This document shows, one piece after another, positions 51,017 to 61,114 of a DNA stretch of 64,000 nt. The DNA comes from Lachnospiraceae bacterium KH1T2 (GTDB taxonomy: Bacteria > Bacillota > Clostridia > Lachnospirales > Lachnospiraceae). Position 1 is the first letter of the stretch. Each line of letters opens with the position of its first letter. The notes beneath the pieces were generated by a model. The model was given only the letters and a program-made list of their open reading frames with translations. It did not search any database and was not told the origin of the DNA. The stretch is from assembly GCA_900114405.1 (NCBI GenBank), contig FOSY01000004.1, positions 156,093-220,092 of the forward strand. Reading direction: 5' to 3'. Made by a program: the position numbers and the translations under genes.

Positions 51017-51787
51017 TCAGATCCTTGCCATTTCCTGAAGTGCATCACCTTCAATGATGACATTGCCATGCTCTTCAAGATAAGCCAGATCAGATGGTCT
51101 GAATCTTTCACTTCTTGCATATTCAGTAATAATGTTGCACACCTTATTGAACTGCTCTGGTGAATGATCTGATTTACTTACTATCAATGTGTAAGAATTT
51201 TCATCCTTATACAGAGAATTGTTTCCGTCATAGAAACCATTCAAAACATGCGCAAGCCTTGTCACACCTTCAAGATCATCGAATGAGTAACGCTTCATGA
51301 TCTCTACAGGAACTGTGATCTGAAGCTCTTTCTTGCCCTTGCTGATAGTCTTTACAGCGTTATTGGTATTGATATTCGGCACTGTGTTTTTCTGTGTATC
51401 ATCTGATGCGATGCCACGGAGCTTTCTGAACATATCCAAAACATCATCTGCACCGGACTGAGGCGCTGCAACAACTTCATCTCCGCCATTATCTCTGACT
51501 GATGGTGCAAACTTTGAAAATCTCGTATCAAGTTCTTCCGGATCCTCTACTTTAGTAATTATAAGAACTATAGTATCGCCGGAAAGTGGTATTGCCTCTA
51601 TCATAAGCGGAATATCTTCCGCTTCAAATCCGAACTGATATGCGGCCTGCTGCATCATATCCCTAAACAGATTTTTTGCTTTTTCTGTTCCATAAGCAAG
51701 CTCACTGATCTTCAGCTCGCGCTCTGCAAGATCAGACTTGGTGAGAGTGCATCTTATCTGATGATCGTTAACTTTTTCTATCTTCAT
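51017..51787 (-). CDS. mecA: MecA-type ClpC adaptor protein
   Basis: MecA delivers target proteins to the ClpC-ClpP protease. The 256-residue protein has the N-terminal substrate domain (MKIEKVNDHQIRCTLTKSDL, LFRDMMQQAAYQFGFE) and a C-terminal ClpC-binding domain (FDDLEGVTRLAHVLNGFYDG, SLYKDENSYTLIV). The linker is acidic and Asn-rich. The ATG at 51787 is chosen; a GTG three codons earlier sits too near the GGGGC site. Confidence 0.92.
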   Translation of the reverse strand: MKIEKVNDHQIRCTLTKSDLAERELKISELAYGTEKAKNLFRDMMQQAAYQFGFEAEDIPLMIEAIPLSGDTIVLIITKVEDPEELDTRFSKFAPSVRDNGGDEVVAAPQSGADDVLDMFRKLRGIASDDTQKNTVPNINTNNAVKTISKGKKELQITVPVEIMKRYSFDDLEGVTRLAHVLNGFYDGNNSLYKDENSYTLIVSKSDHSPEQFNKVCNIITEYARSERFRPSDLAYLEEHGNVIIEGDALQEMARI

Positions 51788-51822
51788 GGAAATCACCGCC
51801 CCTTCCTTCTTAGTTAATATAC

Positions 51823-51851
51823 TTTATATACTTTTCGAGAGTTCAAGTCAA
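51823..51851 (-). promoter_or_regulatory. Promoter of mecA
   Basis: TTGACT (51851-51846) and TATAAA (51828-51823) are spaced by 17 bases on the minus strand. Confidence 0.7.
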
Positions 51852-51859
51852 GAAATAAT

Positions 51860-52226
51860 CTGTAAATTAATTTTATACAACTATAATCGGCTAATATGTA
51901 TACATTCTTAATCCTTAAATTATAAAAATCCTGTCCATTTTATAAAACTTCCTGTAACTCTAAGCAATCGGGGGCGCCTTTAGGAAAAAATTAAAATAAA
52001 ATGAACAGGTTTTCCTGATGTGGTACATCCATTTCAAAGCGTAAATGCATTGATCCGACTTCTGTCGTCAATGTATCTGCATGTGTTATTTAACGAGGTA
52101 TTTATAAAATAAAAATTAGGAAACAACCATCAGAACTGATGGCGATAACTGCTCTCGCAGTCTGAAATGCACGACATATAAAGTCATCTCAGCCATTACT
52201 GCTTTGGATTTCTAATATACCCTATG
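51860..52226 (+). other. Gene-free stretch with several short hairpins
   Basis: About 370 bases show no coding frame of note. Visible are a perfect palindrome CCATCAG-AA-CTGATGG (52127-52142) and weaker hairpins such as CATTGATCCGAC against GTCGTCAATG. A terminator-like hairpin follows at 52227-52252. The stretch could encode a structured small RNA or leader; none of the riboswitch classes I know is recognised. Confidence 0.35.
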
Positions 52227-52252
52227 CGTCTTTATATATCAAGGCGTTTTTT
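52227..52252 (+). terminator. Terminator-like hairpin without an assigned gene
   Basis: CGTCTT (52227-52232) pairs with AAGGCG (52241-52246) with one G-U pair, followed by six T. No plus-strand gene lies upstream until mecA, which is on the other strand, so an untranslated RNA may end here. Confidence 0.5.
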
Positions 52253-52256
52253 GTTC

Positions 52257-52270
52257 TTTTTGGTATACAA
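52257..52270. repeat. 14-bp inverted repeat, left copy
   Basis: TTTTTGGTATACAA is the exact reverse complement of 55380-55393. The two copies flank the binding-protein/chemoreceptor pair. The core GTATAC is itself a palindrome, as in many operators. Confidence 0.5.
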
Positions 52271-52378
52271 CTTCATAATTATAAATTTGTACGTCTTTTC
52301 TGATAATAATTTTTTATAATTTTTTAATTTTTTCTGTCGATATACATTATATAGTCAGGTTCGCACTGTGGGGTAGGT

Positions 52379-53680
52379 ATGATGAGGAAGAATTTATCAT
52401 CTAAGTTAATATGCATAATTTTCACTTTTGTATTGTGCCTTCTTATGCTCACAGGCTGCGGCTCTGCTGCAAGTGCCGCCGCATCTGCAGCCGATGCTTC
52501 CGGCACTATAACTCTCTTTAACTCAGACCCAACGATCTCAGACGAGCTCGGCGCTCTTGCCAAAGCTTATGAAAAAGAGCGCGGAGTGCAGATAAAAGTG
52601 ATAAACTGCCCAACAAGCGCAGATTCACAGGCTATCCTCAAGCAATACTACCGCTCCGGCAACCTCCCGGACATAATTTCATGCGATGCTTCCGCCCTTG
52701 ACAGCTGGGGAAGTCTCCTTACTGACCTGAGCGGACAAAGCTGGTGCAGCGATACCGACTACGCATATACCAGCTCAAAGTACGGAACTATCGGCTTCCC
52801 GTACTGCATCGAAGGCATAGGGATTGCCTATAATGCTGAAATCCTTAAAAAACTCAATATAGACCCTTCTTTTGTGAAAGACACCGAGACCTTTACATCA
52901 GTACTTTTCGTGGCATATTCGCTGAGAGACTCCCTGAAGCTGACTTCTGTAGTCGCCTGCTGTGCCTCCCCCGCTTATCTTTCTTCCGCGCGCGGTACGC
53001 AGCTTTTCGGTGCTTACCTTGACTCCGGTCAAGAGCGAAGCAACACCGCACTACTTGATAAGCTCTCAACCGATGAGCCGCTAGAGCATGATCGCGCCTT
53101 TGACTACGCCTTTTATCTTTCACTGATTCAGCACTTTTCAGATAAAGAGCTGCTTTTAAGCGGCACTTATGAAGATCAGCTGAGCGGCTTTGCCAAAGGA
53201 GATTATGCCTTCATAACTCAAGGCTCATGGGCAGGACGTGACATACTCAAGAAATTTGCCGATGCCTACTCTTCATCAGGTAATTTCGATATCGGCTATC
53301 TTCCTTTCACCTTCCAGAGCGGGCTCGACACACTGCTTGTGGACGCCCCGCTGTGGTGGGCTGTCACCAAAGGCGGCAGCGTGGAAGAATCGCAGAGATT
53401 TCTCTCATGGTGCAGTGGAGAGAGCGCACAGAAACTACTCGTAGAAGATATGGGCTTCATCAGCCCTTTCAGATCATGTAAATATAAGTCCTCGAATCCA
53501 TTCGCGCCGTCCGTAGAGCAGTTTTCTGCAAGAGGAAAAACTTCCGGCTGGCATTGGATGGCTCTAAGTCCCGGTATGCGCACAAACGCTGTCGCGCCGG
53601 TACTTAATGACTACGCGCAGGGGAAGCTCGGTATTGAAGAATTTCTGACAAACTTATCTAAGAGAATAAGGGCATATTGA
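52379..53680 (+). CDS. Orphan family-1 solute-binding lipoprotein linked to a chemoreceptor
   Basis: The 433-residue protein has a lipoprotein signal (lipobox LTGC) and a sugar-type extracellular binding fold: [67 protein letters not shown] and [10 protein letters not shown]. Such proteins usually feed ABC importers, but no permease or ATPase gene is adjacent. The stop is one base before the start of a methyl-accepting chemotaxis protein. The context suggests the protein binds a sugar or related ligand and reports it to that receptor. Ligand identity is unknown. Confidence 0.85.
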   Translation: MMRKNLSSKLICIIFTFVLCLLMLTGCGSAASAAASAADASGTITLFNSDPTISDELGALAKAYEKERGVQIKVINCPTSADSQAILKQYYRSGNLPDIISCDASALDSWGSLLTDLSGQSWCSDTDYAYTSSKYGTIGFPYCIEGIGIAYNAEILKKLNIDPSFVKDTETFTSVLFVAYSLRDSLKLTSVVACCASPAYLSSARGTQLFGAYLDSGQERSNTALLDKLSTDEPLEHDRAFDYAFYLSLIQHFSDKELLLSGTYEDQLSGFAKGDYAFITQGSWAGRDILKKFADAYSSSGNFDIGYLPFTFQSGLDTLLVDAPLWWAVTKGGSVEESQRFLSWCSGESAQKLLVEDMGFISPFRSCKYKSSNPFAPSVEQFSARGKTSGWHWMALSPGMRTNAVAPVLNDYAQGKLGIEEFLTNLSKRIRAY

Positions 53681-53681
53681 A

Positions 53682-55346
53682 ATGAATAAAAAAAACAATC
53701 CTAATTTAAATAAGAAGCCAAAATTTTTTCAATCACTTTTTTTCATATCAGGGATCATAAATATACTTATGGTGACAGTCTTTGCGCTGACGCTCACATC
53801 AGCCGTCAAAACTGAGCCTGCAGCTGTATCCGTAACGGGCGAGACCACGCTTGATATTTCCTTTAGCGAGCATAAAGACCGCCTCAAAACTACTGTAACG
53901 ATGCTTTACGATACCGCTTTGAGTTATGTAAACTCTGTTGATTCTTCTTCCAAGGCATCCTTTGCCGAAGATATCAAAAATCTGCGCAGTGAAACAGACG
54001 ACGCTCTGAATTCACTGTCTGCGCGCCTTACCGAGTACGACCACAGTGAAGCTCTTTCTGCCGCAGAAGAGATTTCCGCTTCACTTGAGCTTTTTAACTC
54101 TGCTCTGGACGAAGCCTGCGTGAAAAGCGATGACGGCCGCCCTTCAAGCGGTCTTGATATCCTTATCAATAAAGCTGAACTGCAAAAGATCGCTATCTTT
54201 CACTATGTTGACTCCATCGAAAACACTTCTGTTTTAGCTTCTGACAGCAAAGAAGTCACTATCCCGAAAGCTGTAACCCACAAGAAACGTATCATCGCAG
54301 GCTTCAGCGCATTTATCGTACTTCTGGCTCTAAATTCCTTAATCATATTTATGATGCTTACGAGGAAAACTTCACGCTTATCGCAAGAAATTTTGCGTAT
54401 CAGCAATGAATTTCGCGAAAATAAGGCTTCAGCCTCCAAGCTTTCCGCTGCCACCTGCGCTGAACTTGCGCCTGTGACTGATGCTCTAAATACTCTGCTC
54501 TCAGATGTCAGGACAGACATTGCCAAATTACAGCAGAGCTCCGATTCTGCCAGCTCTTCCTATCAAAGATTGAATGAAACGGTGAGATCAGCGTCCGCTG
54601 ACAGGAATGCCATGCGCTCTATCCTCGAAAGTGCCTCTTCTAATATGAAGGAAACCGGATCACTCACAGAAGCAGCCGTTAATGATTCCGCAAAAGCACG
54701 CGCCTTTACTCAGGAAATCGCAGCTAAGGCAGAGGAAAAAAATACCTCTGCCGAAGAGATAAATGCCAATGCAGAAGATATCTGGAAAAATGCTTCTATT
54801 AAAAAGGAAAATACTATAAACCACATGGCTCTGCTCAACCAAAGCCTTGAAAGATCAGTTAAAGACGCGGAAAAGACCGAGCAGATAGATGAGCTGACCG
54901 AGATAATACTCAATATCTCAGCGCAGACCAATCTTCTATCACTTAATGCGTCCATCGAAGCCGCCAGAGCAGGTGAAGCCGGACGCGGATTTGCAGTTGT
55001 CGCCTCCGAGATAAGCTCACTCGCCGCAAGCAGCCGTGATACAGCCGCCAAGATCCGCGATATAAGCAGCTCCGTAAACAACGCCGTACAGATGCTTTCT
55101 TCTGATGCTCAAAATGTCCTTGATTTCATAAACACTACTGTCATCAATGATTACGATGAATTCTCTAAGATAGGAAACGATTACGAAGATACTGCAAGGG
55201 ACTTCTCCGAAACCCTTGCATATTTCCATGACAAAGCCTCAGAGCTAAATCATTTACTTGAAAATATGGGAGATGATCTTATCTCTATTAATACTTCTGT
55301 TCATAAGGAACAATCTGAAATTGCCTCTTTTTTAACCAAAGATTAA
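53682..55346 (+). CDS. Methyl-accepting chemotaxis protein
   Basis: The 554-residue receptor has a membrane helix near residues 17-42, an external helical domain (about 43-205), a second helix near 207-230, and a cytoplasmic signalling coiled coil. The coil contains the hairpin tip [20 protein letters not shown], which contacts CheA and CheW. No HAMP match is obvious right after the second helix. AAGGG precedes the start. It is translated right after the solute-binding lipoprotein and is very likely its signalling partner. No other chemotaxis genes are in the window. Confidence 0.92.
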   Translation: MNKKNNPNLNKKPKFFQSLFFISGIINILMVTVFALTLTSAVKTEPAAVSVTGETTLDISFSEHKDRLKTTVTMLYDTALSYVNSVDSSSKASFAEDIKNLRSETDDALNSLSARLTEYDHSEALSAAEEISASLELFNSALDEACVKSDDGRPSSGLDILINKAELQKIAIFHYVDSIENTSVLASDSKEVTIPKAVTHKKRIIAGFSAFIVLLALNSLIIFMMLTRKTSRLSQEILRISNEFRENKASASKLSAATCAELAPVTDALNTLLSDVRTDIAKLQQSSDSASSSYQRLNETVRSASADRNAMRSILESASSNMKETGSLTEAAVNDSAKARAFTQEIAAKAEEKNTSAEEINANAEDIWKNASIKKENTINHMALLNQSLERSVKDAEKTEQIDELTEIILNISAQTNLLSLNASIEAARAGEAGRGFAVVASEISSLAASSRDTAAKIRDISSSVNNAVQMLSSDAQNVLDFINTTVINDYDEFSKIGNDYEDTARDFSETLAYFHDKASELNHLLENMGDDLISINTSVHKEQSEIASFLTKD

Positions 55347-55379
55347 AATAATAACCTTTCTATAAACAGTATATAAAAA

Positions 55380-55393
55380 TTGTATACCAAAAA
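55380..55393. repeat. 14-bp inverted repeat, right copy
   Basis: TTGTATACCAAAAA matches the reverse complement of 52257-52270. It lies after the chemoreceptor gene and about 170 bases upstream of the next start codon. Confidence 0.5.
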
Positions 55394-55561
55394 AGACAAA
55401 TTTTATGTATTTTTTTTAAAACTTTTTTTCAAAAGTATGGTACTATATATCAGTCCGTTTCGAGCGGACAATATATGCACCATATCTTTGTAGGCACAGA
55501 CAAGGTATGCAATGCATAAAAATGAAAAAACTATCTATATTATAAAAGAGAGGAAATTATC

Positions 55562-56356
55562 ATGAACAGAAAGAAAGCACTTTCACTTCTTCTTGCTGCA
55601 GCTATGACATTCACAATGAGCGCATTCTCATTCGCAGCAGAGACAACAACACCAGCAGCTCCAGTTGAGACAGTAGAGGAGTCTCAGTCAGCTAACCAGT
55701 CAGTTAACTCACAGAGCACAAGCACAAAGACAATCTCTGCAGATAACTATGCAGTAGTTGTTAGCTACAACTCAGCAGTTTCTTTCACAGGTAAGAAGCT
55801 TAACGTTAACGATCTTGATTCTACAGTAACAGTTTACAACACAGTAAGCGGCCAGATCTCTGGTAACGCAGTTCTCACAGCTTCACTTAAGGGTAAGTTC
55901 GAGAAGAGCACAGTTGCACAGGGTAAGGCAACAGGTTCTGCTAACTTTGCTGTAACAAGCATCAAGGCTGCTAAGAAGACATCTAAGGATGGTAAGAAGG
56001 CTGTTAAGGCTATCAACAAGGCTCTTAAGAAGGCTGGCAACAAGCTCGGCGTTGAAGTTATGGCTCTTTCACTTTCAAGCAACGGTGTAGTTTCAGCTAA
56101 CAACATGAAGAAGAAGGAAGCTAAGTCTAAGCTTACAGCTGCTTCAACAAGCACAAACTACATCATCTCTGTTAAGTACAACACAAAGAAGGTTGAGAAG
56201 TCTAAGGTAACAGTTTACTACGCTCAGACAAAGGCTAACGGCAAGAAGGTTGTTAAGTCTTCTAACCTTAAGAACGGCAAGAACGGCGTTAAGATCACAG
56301 CTGTTTCAGGAAACGTTGTAGTTTCTGGTTCAGTTGAGGCTGTTCTTTCAAAGTAA
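55562..56356 (+). CDS. Secreted Lys-rich protein with a domain shared with the LRR protein
   Basis: The 264-residue product has a signal peptide (cleavage near SFAA-ET), a Thr/Ser/Gln-rich linker to residue 60, and a beta-rich domain to the end. The domain (SYNSAVSFTGKK, NDLDSTVTVYNT, KKAVKAINKALKKAG, VEVMALSLSSNG) aligns in order with the C-terminal part of the leucine-rich-repeat protein at 10683-12695. Codon use is extreme: Lys almost always AAG, Asn AAC, Thr ACA, Leu CTT, as in very highly expressed genes. AGAGAGGAAATT precedes the ATG. It is presumably an abundant surface or released protein of unknown function. It has its own strong terminator. Confidence 0.82.
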   Translation: MNRKKALSLLLAAAMTFTMSAFSFAAETTTPAAPVETVEESQSANQSVNSQSTSTKTISADNYAVVVSYNSAVSFTGKKLNVNDLDSTVTVYNTVSGQISGNAVLTASLKGKFEKSTVAQGKATGSANFAVTSIKAAKKTSKDGKKAVKAINKALKKAGNKLGVEVMALSLSSNGVVSANNMKKKEAKSKLTAASTSTNYIISVKYNTKKVEKSKVTVYYAQTKANGKKVVKSSNLKNGKNGVKITAVSGNVVVSGSVEAVLSK

Positions 56357-56390
56357 TTTTTCTTTAATCTAAGAAAATTGCACATCAAAA

Positions 56391-56426
56391 GAGAACTCCG
56401 GTGGGTCTGCCGGAGTTCTTTTTTTA
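56391..56426 (+). terminator. Terminator of the Lys-rich secreted protein gene
   Basis: AGAACTCCGG (56392-56401) pairs with CCGGAGTTCT (56410-56419), followed by seven T. The convergent radical SAM gene ends just beyond and may share it. Confidence 0.92.
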
Positions 56427-56433
56427 TCCATAT

Positions 56434-57501
56434 CTATATATCTGCAATGCATACTCTCTGTTTTTTCGCTTCGAAATCCCATGTGTGGCAGGCGCCGCCG
56501 CCGCAGTACTCTCTATTTCCGCAGGCTCTGCACTTCTCGTCGGCTTCTGATCTGTCGTACCTAAATGCCTTGAATTCATTCTTCCAAATTTCCGAAAAAC
56601 GTCTTTCTTTAATATTTCCCTGAACAGTAATATGATTTCTCTCGATATCAAGGCAAGCTCCCACGTCACCATTTGACATGATACTGGCTGTTTTTACTCC
56701 TGCCTGACATAAAAAATAAAAATTCCTAACTGAAAGTTCTCTCTTTAATCCAAGAAAATGACTGCACCCATAAGTCACAGGCATATCTTCTCTGCGCTTA
56801 CTCTCGATAAATTCAAATAATCGGCTCTGATCCTCATCCGTCATTGCAAGTTCAGGTCTATCCAGCGCTCGTCCTATAGGCTCAACGCCTATTATCCGCC
56901 ATGAGTCAATGTCAAGCCCACACATGATCTCATACAACTCATCAAGCTCAGCTAAAGTCTCGTGATTAACTACTGTAGTGACCATGATGTGCTCAAAGCA
57001 TTGCCTGTCTATGAGATTTTGTATCCCCTTCATTGTGCGTTTGTAAGCACCTCTTACACCTCGAAGCCGGTCATGGGTGCTTTCTACTCCATCTATACTT
57101 ACCGATATGGTAGCCATCCCTGTTCGTTCAAGCATCTCTGCAATTTCAGGCGTGATATTTAAGGCGTTTGAGGTCATCCCCCATCTGAAACCACTGGAAT
57201 GCACATACTCCATGAATTCCTCAAACCCGGGGTATAAAAGCGGCTCTCCTCCGGTTATATTTATCTGCGGAAGTTTACCCTCAAAATCCTCTTTTACCTG
57301 ATCCACTATCGCTTTCCAAGTCTCAATATCAAGCTCCTCAGAGCAGACATCATTACACCTTGAGCCGCAATGCCAGCATTTCTCGTTACATCTAAGCGTC
57401 AGCTCGAAAAAAAGCTGCCTTAATGTCGGCTCTTTATAGAGTTTCTTCCTATAAACATTCAGCTTTCTTAAATACTTTTCATTTAATTTTTCAATTTCCA
57501 T
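56434..57501 (-). CDS. Radical SAM/SPASM enzyme adjacent to a small lipoprotein
   Basis: The 355-residue enzyme has the S-adenosylmethionine cluster motif CNEKCWHC (Cys38, Cys42, Cys45 in this numbering), then NITGGEPLLYPGF and SVSIDGVESTHDRLRG. The C-terminal SPASM region has two groups of cysteines (CQAGVKTASIMSNGDVGACL and CRACGNREYCGGGACH, then a last Cys near the end) for auxiliary clusters. SPASM enzymes commonly modify peptides. The gene begins 5 bases after the stop of a small acidic lipoprotein gene, which is therefore the likely substrate or partner. An alternative start 21 bases earlier would overlap that stop. Confidence 0.9.
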   Translation of the reverse strand: MEIEKLNEKYLRKLNVYRKKLYKEPTLRQLFFELTLRCNEKCWHCGSRCNDVCSEELDIETWKAIVDQVKEDFEGKLPQINITGGEPLLYPGFEEFMEYVHSSGFRWGMTSNALNITPEIAEMLERTGMATISVSIDGVESTHDRLRGVRGAYKRTMKGIQNLIDRQCFEHIMVTTVVNHETLAELDELYEIMCGLDIDSWRIIGVEPIGRALDRPELAMTDEDQSRLFEFIESKRREDMPVTYGCSHFLGLKRELSVRNFYFLCQAGVKTASIMSNGDVGACLDIERNHITVQGNIKERRFSEIWKNEFKAFRYDRSEADEKCRACGNREYCGGGACHTWDFEAKKQRVCIADI

Positions 57502-57505
57502 AAAA

Positions 57506-57772
57506 TTACTCTGCCTGCTCATCAGTTTCTACTTCATACTCACTTACAGCTTCGTCTGACGCACTCTCTGCCCCCTCTCTATCCTCACTTGCAACTTCGT
57601 CCGACACACTCTCCAATTCCTCTCCATACTCGCTCATCAATTCGTCCAACTCGATTTCCTGCGTCGGAGGTCCATAAACTGTCGCCTCATCCTTGCCATC
57701 GCATGCCACCATCAAAAACGCCGCCAGACATGCCGCAGCACCTATCGGTATTTTTCTTTTTATCTTCTTCAT
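57506..57772 (-). CDS. Small acidic lipoprotein with VYGPP motif, candidate radical SAM substrate
   Basis: The 88-residue product has a basic start, a hydrophobic stretch and lipobox LMVAC (Cys24). Nine residues after the Cys is VYGPP, followed by a strongly acidic Ser/Glu/Asp tail to the end. There is no leader-type double-Gly site. An AGGAGAATG-type site precedes the ATG at 57772. It lies directly upstream of the radical SAM/SPASM gene on the same strand. Lipoprotein-radical SAM pairs with a MYGTP-like motif after the lipobox are named in Bacteroidetes (rSAM/lipoprotein system); the present pair looks like a Firmicutes counterpart. Modification is inferred. Confidence 0.75.
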   Translation of the reverse strand: MKKIKRKIPIGAAACLAAFLMVACDGKDEATVYGPPTQEIELDELMSEYGEELESVSDEVASEDREGAESASDEAVSEYEVETDEQAE

Positions 57773-57957
57773 AGCATTCTCCTTTAATGATAACGTACCA
57801 TACATCTGATATATTTGCTTTAATTCCTGACGAACAGCACTCGTAAGACGACAGACAACATGTTCAGTGCCTAGCAAAGTGAAAAGCGTGGGCTACTTTT
57901 TAACGAAACGAAACACCCCCGGAAGTCTTTAGCTTTGCTCTTTTTTCAAAAAGAAAA

Positions 57958-57977
57958 ACAGCCACTGAAGTGACTGT
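57958..57977 (-). terminator. Terminator of the PTS gene
   Basis: ACAGCCACT pairs with AGTGACTGT around two bases; on the minus strand it is followed by TTTTTCTTTTT. Confidence 0.8.
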
Positions 57978-58005
57978 CTTTCCCTGCTATATTTGTGTAT
58001 GTTTA

Positions 58006-60030
<2,025 letters not shown>

Positions 60031-60044
60031 TTATCAAAAAAAGA

Positions 60045-60134
60045 TAAAAAAAGACTGCATCACTAAAATTCTTCCACCTTCTCCTATCAAAGAATTTTAT
60101 GTGATACAGTCTTGCCAACTCAATGTAACAACCT
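60045..60134 (-). promoter_or_regulatory. RAT antiterminator site overlapping a terminator
   Basis: On the minus strand a segment with GGTTGTTAC, a short spacer and GGCAAGAC (60134-60108) matches the ribonucleic antiterminator of the BglG/LicT family. Its last bases (AAGACTG) are also the left arm of a strong terminator (arms 60113-60101 and 60063-60051, then T7). Binding of an antiterminator protein would block the terminator and let the PTS gene be read. Confidence 0.8.
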
Positions 60135-60170
60135 GTTCCCCTAACGGGTTTTATTTTCTGTTGCTAGTAA

Positions 60171-60201
60171 ATATTAACACATACAAATACTAACGTCAAA
60201 C
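60171..60201 (-). promoter_or_regulatory. Candidate promoter of the PTS transcript
   Basis: TTGACG (60201-60196) and TAATAT (60176-60171) lie 19 bases apart on the minus strand; GTTAAT at 17 bases is an alternative -10. It precedes the RAT site by about 35 bases. Confidence 0.5.
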
Positions 60202-60210
60202 GTTTTACGT
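60197..60210. promoter_or_regulatory. 14-bp near-palindrome at the PTS promoter -35 box
   Basis: GTCAAACGTTTTAC is a palindrome around CG except for one pair. Its form is like LacI/CcpA-family operators, although it does not fit the cre consensus well. Confidence 0.4.
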
Positions 60211-60247
60211 AATTTTGTCTTATTCAAACAATTCAAAGTGCTTATTT

Positions 60248-61018
60248 TTATACAATATGCACAACATCATCACAATTATCTTCTTTGAATCTTTGTAACC
60301 TATCGTGCACATCCTGCATTCGCATATCAAGCTCTGCGCTCATATCTGCGCATATTTTAAGATCTCCTGAGAGTTCCTTAAGCTGCTCGTCCGAAAGATT
60401 TTTCTTATATCTGATCTTATGTTCAAGACTTGCCCAGAAATCCATTGCGATGGTTCTAAGCTGTACTTCCACATACATCATTTTCTTACCCTTCTCAGTA
60501 AAGATCGGAACCTGAACTATCAGATGCAGGCTTCTATATCCCCCTGCTTTAGGGTTTTCGATATAGTCTTTTTTCTGAACGAGCGTAATGTCGTCCTGCG
60601 CAAGAAAATGCTCTGCAAGCGTATAAATATCCTCCTTAAATGAGCATACTACACGTACTCCCGCAATGTCATAGATATTTTCACGGATAGACTCCAGACT
60701 CATCGGGAGTCCCTTCTTATACATTTTTCTGATAATACTTTCAGGGCTTTTGATTCGTGTTTTGATCGACTCTATCGGGTTTGAATCATATCTCACAGAA
60801 AATCTCTGATTCAAAACCTTAAACTTTGTTTCGATTTCCATCACCGCGCAGCGATAATCCGCAAAAAGCTCTCTAAGCGGCTCTGTCTGCGTATCACAAA
60901 TATCAAGGAACTGGTCAAGTGTCAGCTGCCCTGAAAAATAGTTAGATCCCTCCATCTCAGGCATAGCAGAAAGCTGTGCCAGCATTTCATCTACATTTAT
61001 ATTAGCCATATCGTTCAT
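60248..61018 (-). CDS. Small alarmone synthetase (GTP pyrophosphokinase, RelP/RelQ type)
   Basis: It makes (p)ppGpp from ATP and GTP/GDP. The 256-residue protein has only the synthetase domain and no hydrolase, TGS or ACT domain: RYDSNPIESIKTRIKS, YDIAGVRVVCSF, GYRSLHLIVQVP, then VEVQLRTIAMDFWASLEHKIRYK. An AGGGG site precedes the start. Near-palindromic CCTATC-based repeats (61029-61052) overlap the ribosome site. Confidence 0.94.
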   Translation of the reverse strand: MNDMANINVDEMLAQLSAMPEMEGSNYFSGQLTLDQFLDICDTQTEPLRELFADYRCAVMEIETKFKVLNQRFSVRYDSNPIESIKTRIKSPESIIRKMYKKGLPMSLESIRENIYDIAGVRVVCSFKEDIYTLAEHFLAQDDITLVQKKDYIENPKAGGYRSLHLIVQVPIFTEKGKKMMYVEVQLRTIAMDFWASLEHKIRYKKNLSDEQLKELSGDLKICADMSAELDMRMQDVHDRLQRFKEDNCDDVVHIV

Positions 61019-61114
61019 TTATTTTTCCCCTATCGTTAAATTTACGGATAGGCGCATAATTTTCCTATCATTAAGGAATAATATCAAACATCTGTTAACT
61101 CATAATTAAGAATT

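Noticed and set aside
51860..52252. Cyclic di-GMP or other known riboswitch ahead of the chemoreceptor unit
   Set aside because: No conserved core of a riboswitch class known to me could be found by eye.
60197..60210. Catabolite responsive element (cre)
   Set aside because: The CG-centred palindrome is there, but the outer TG and CA positions of the cre consensus do not match; it was kept only as a general operator candidate.
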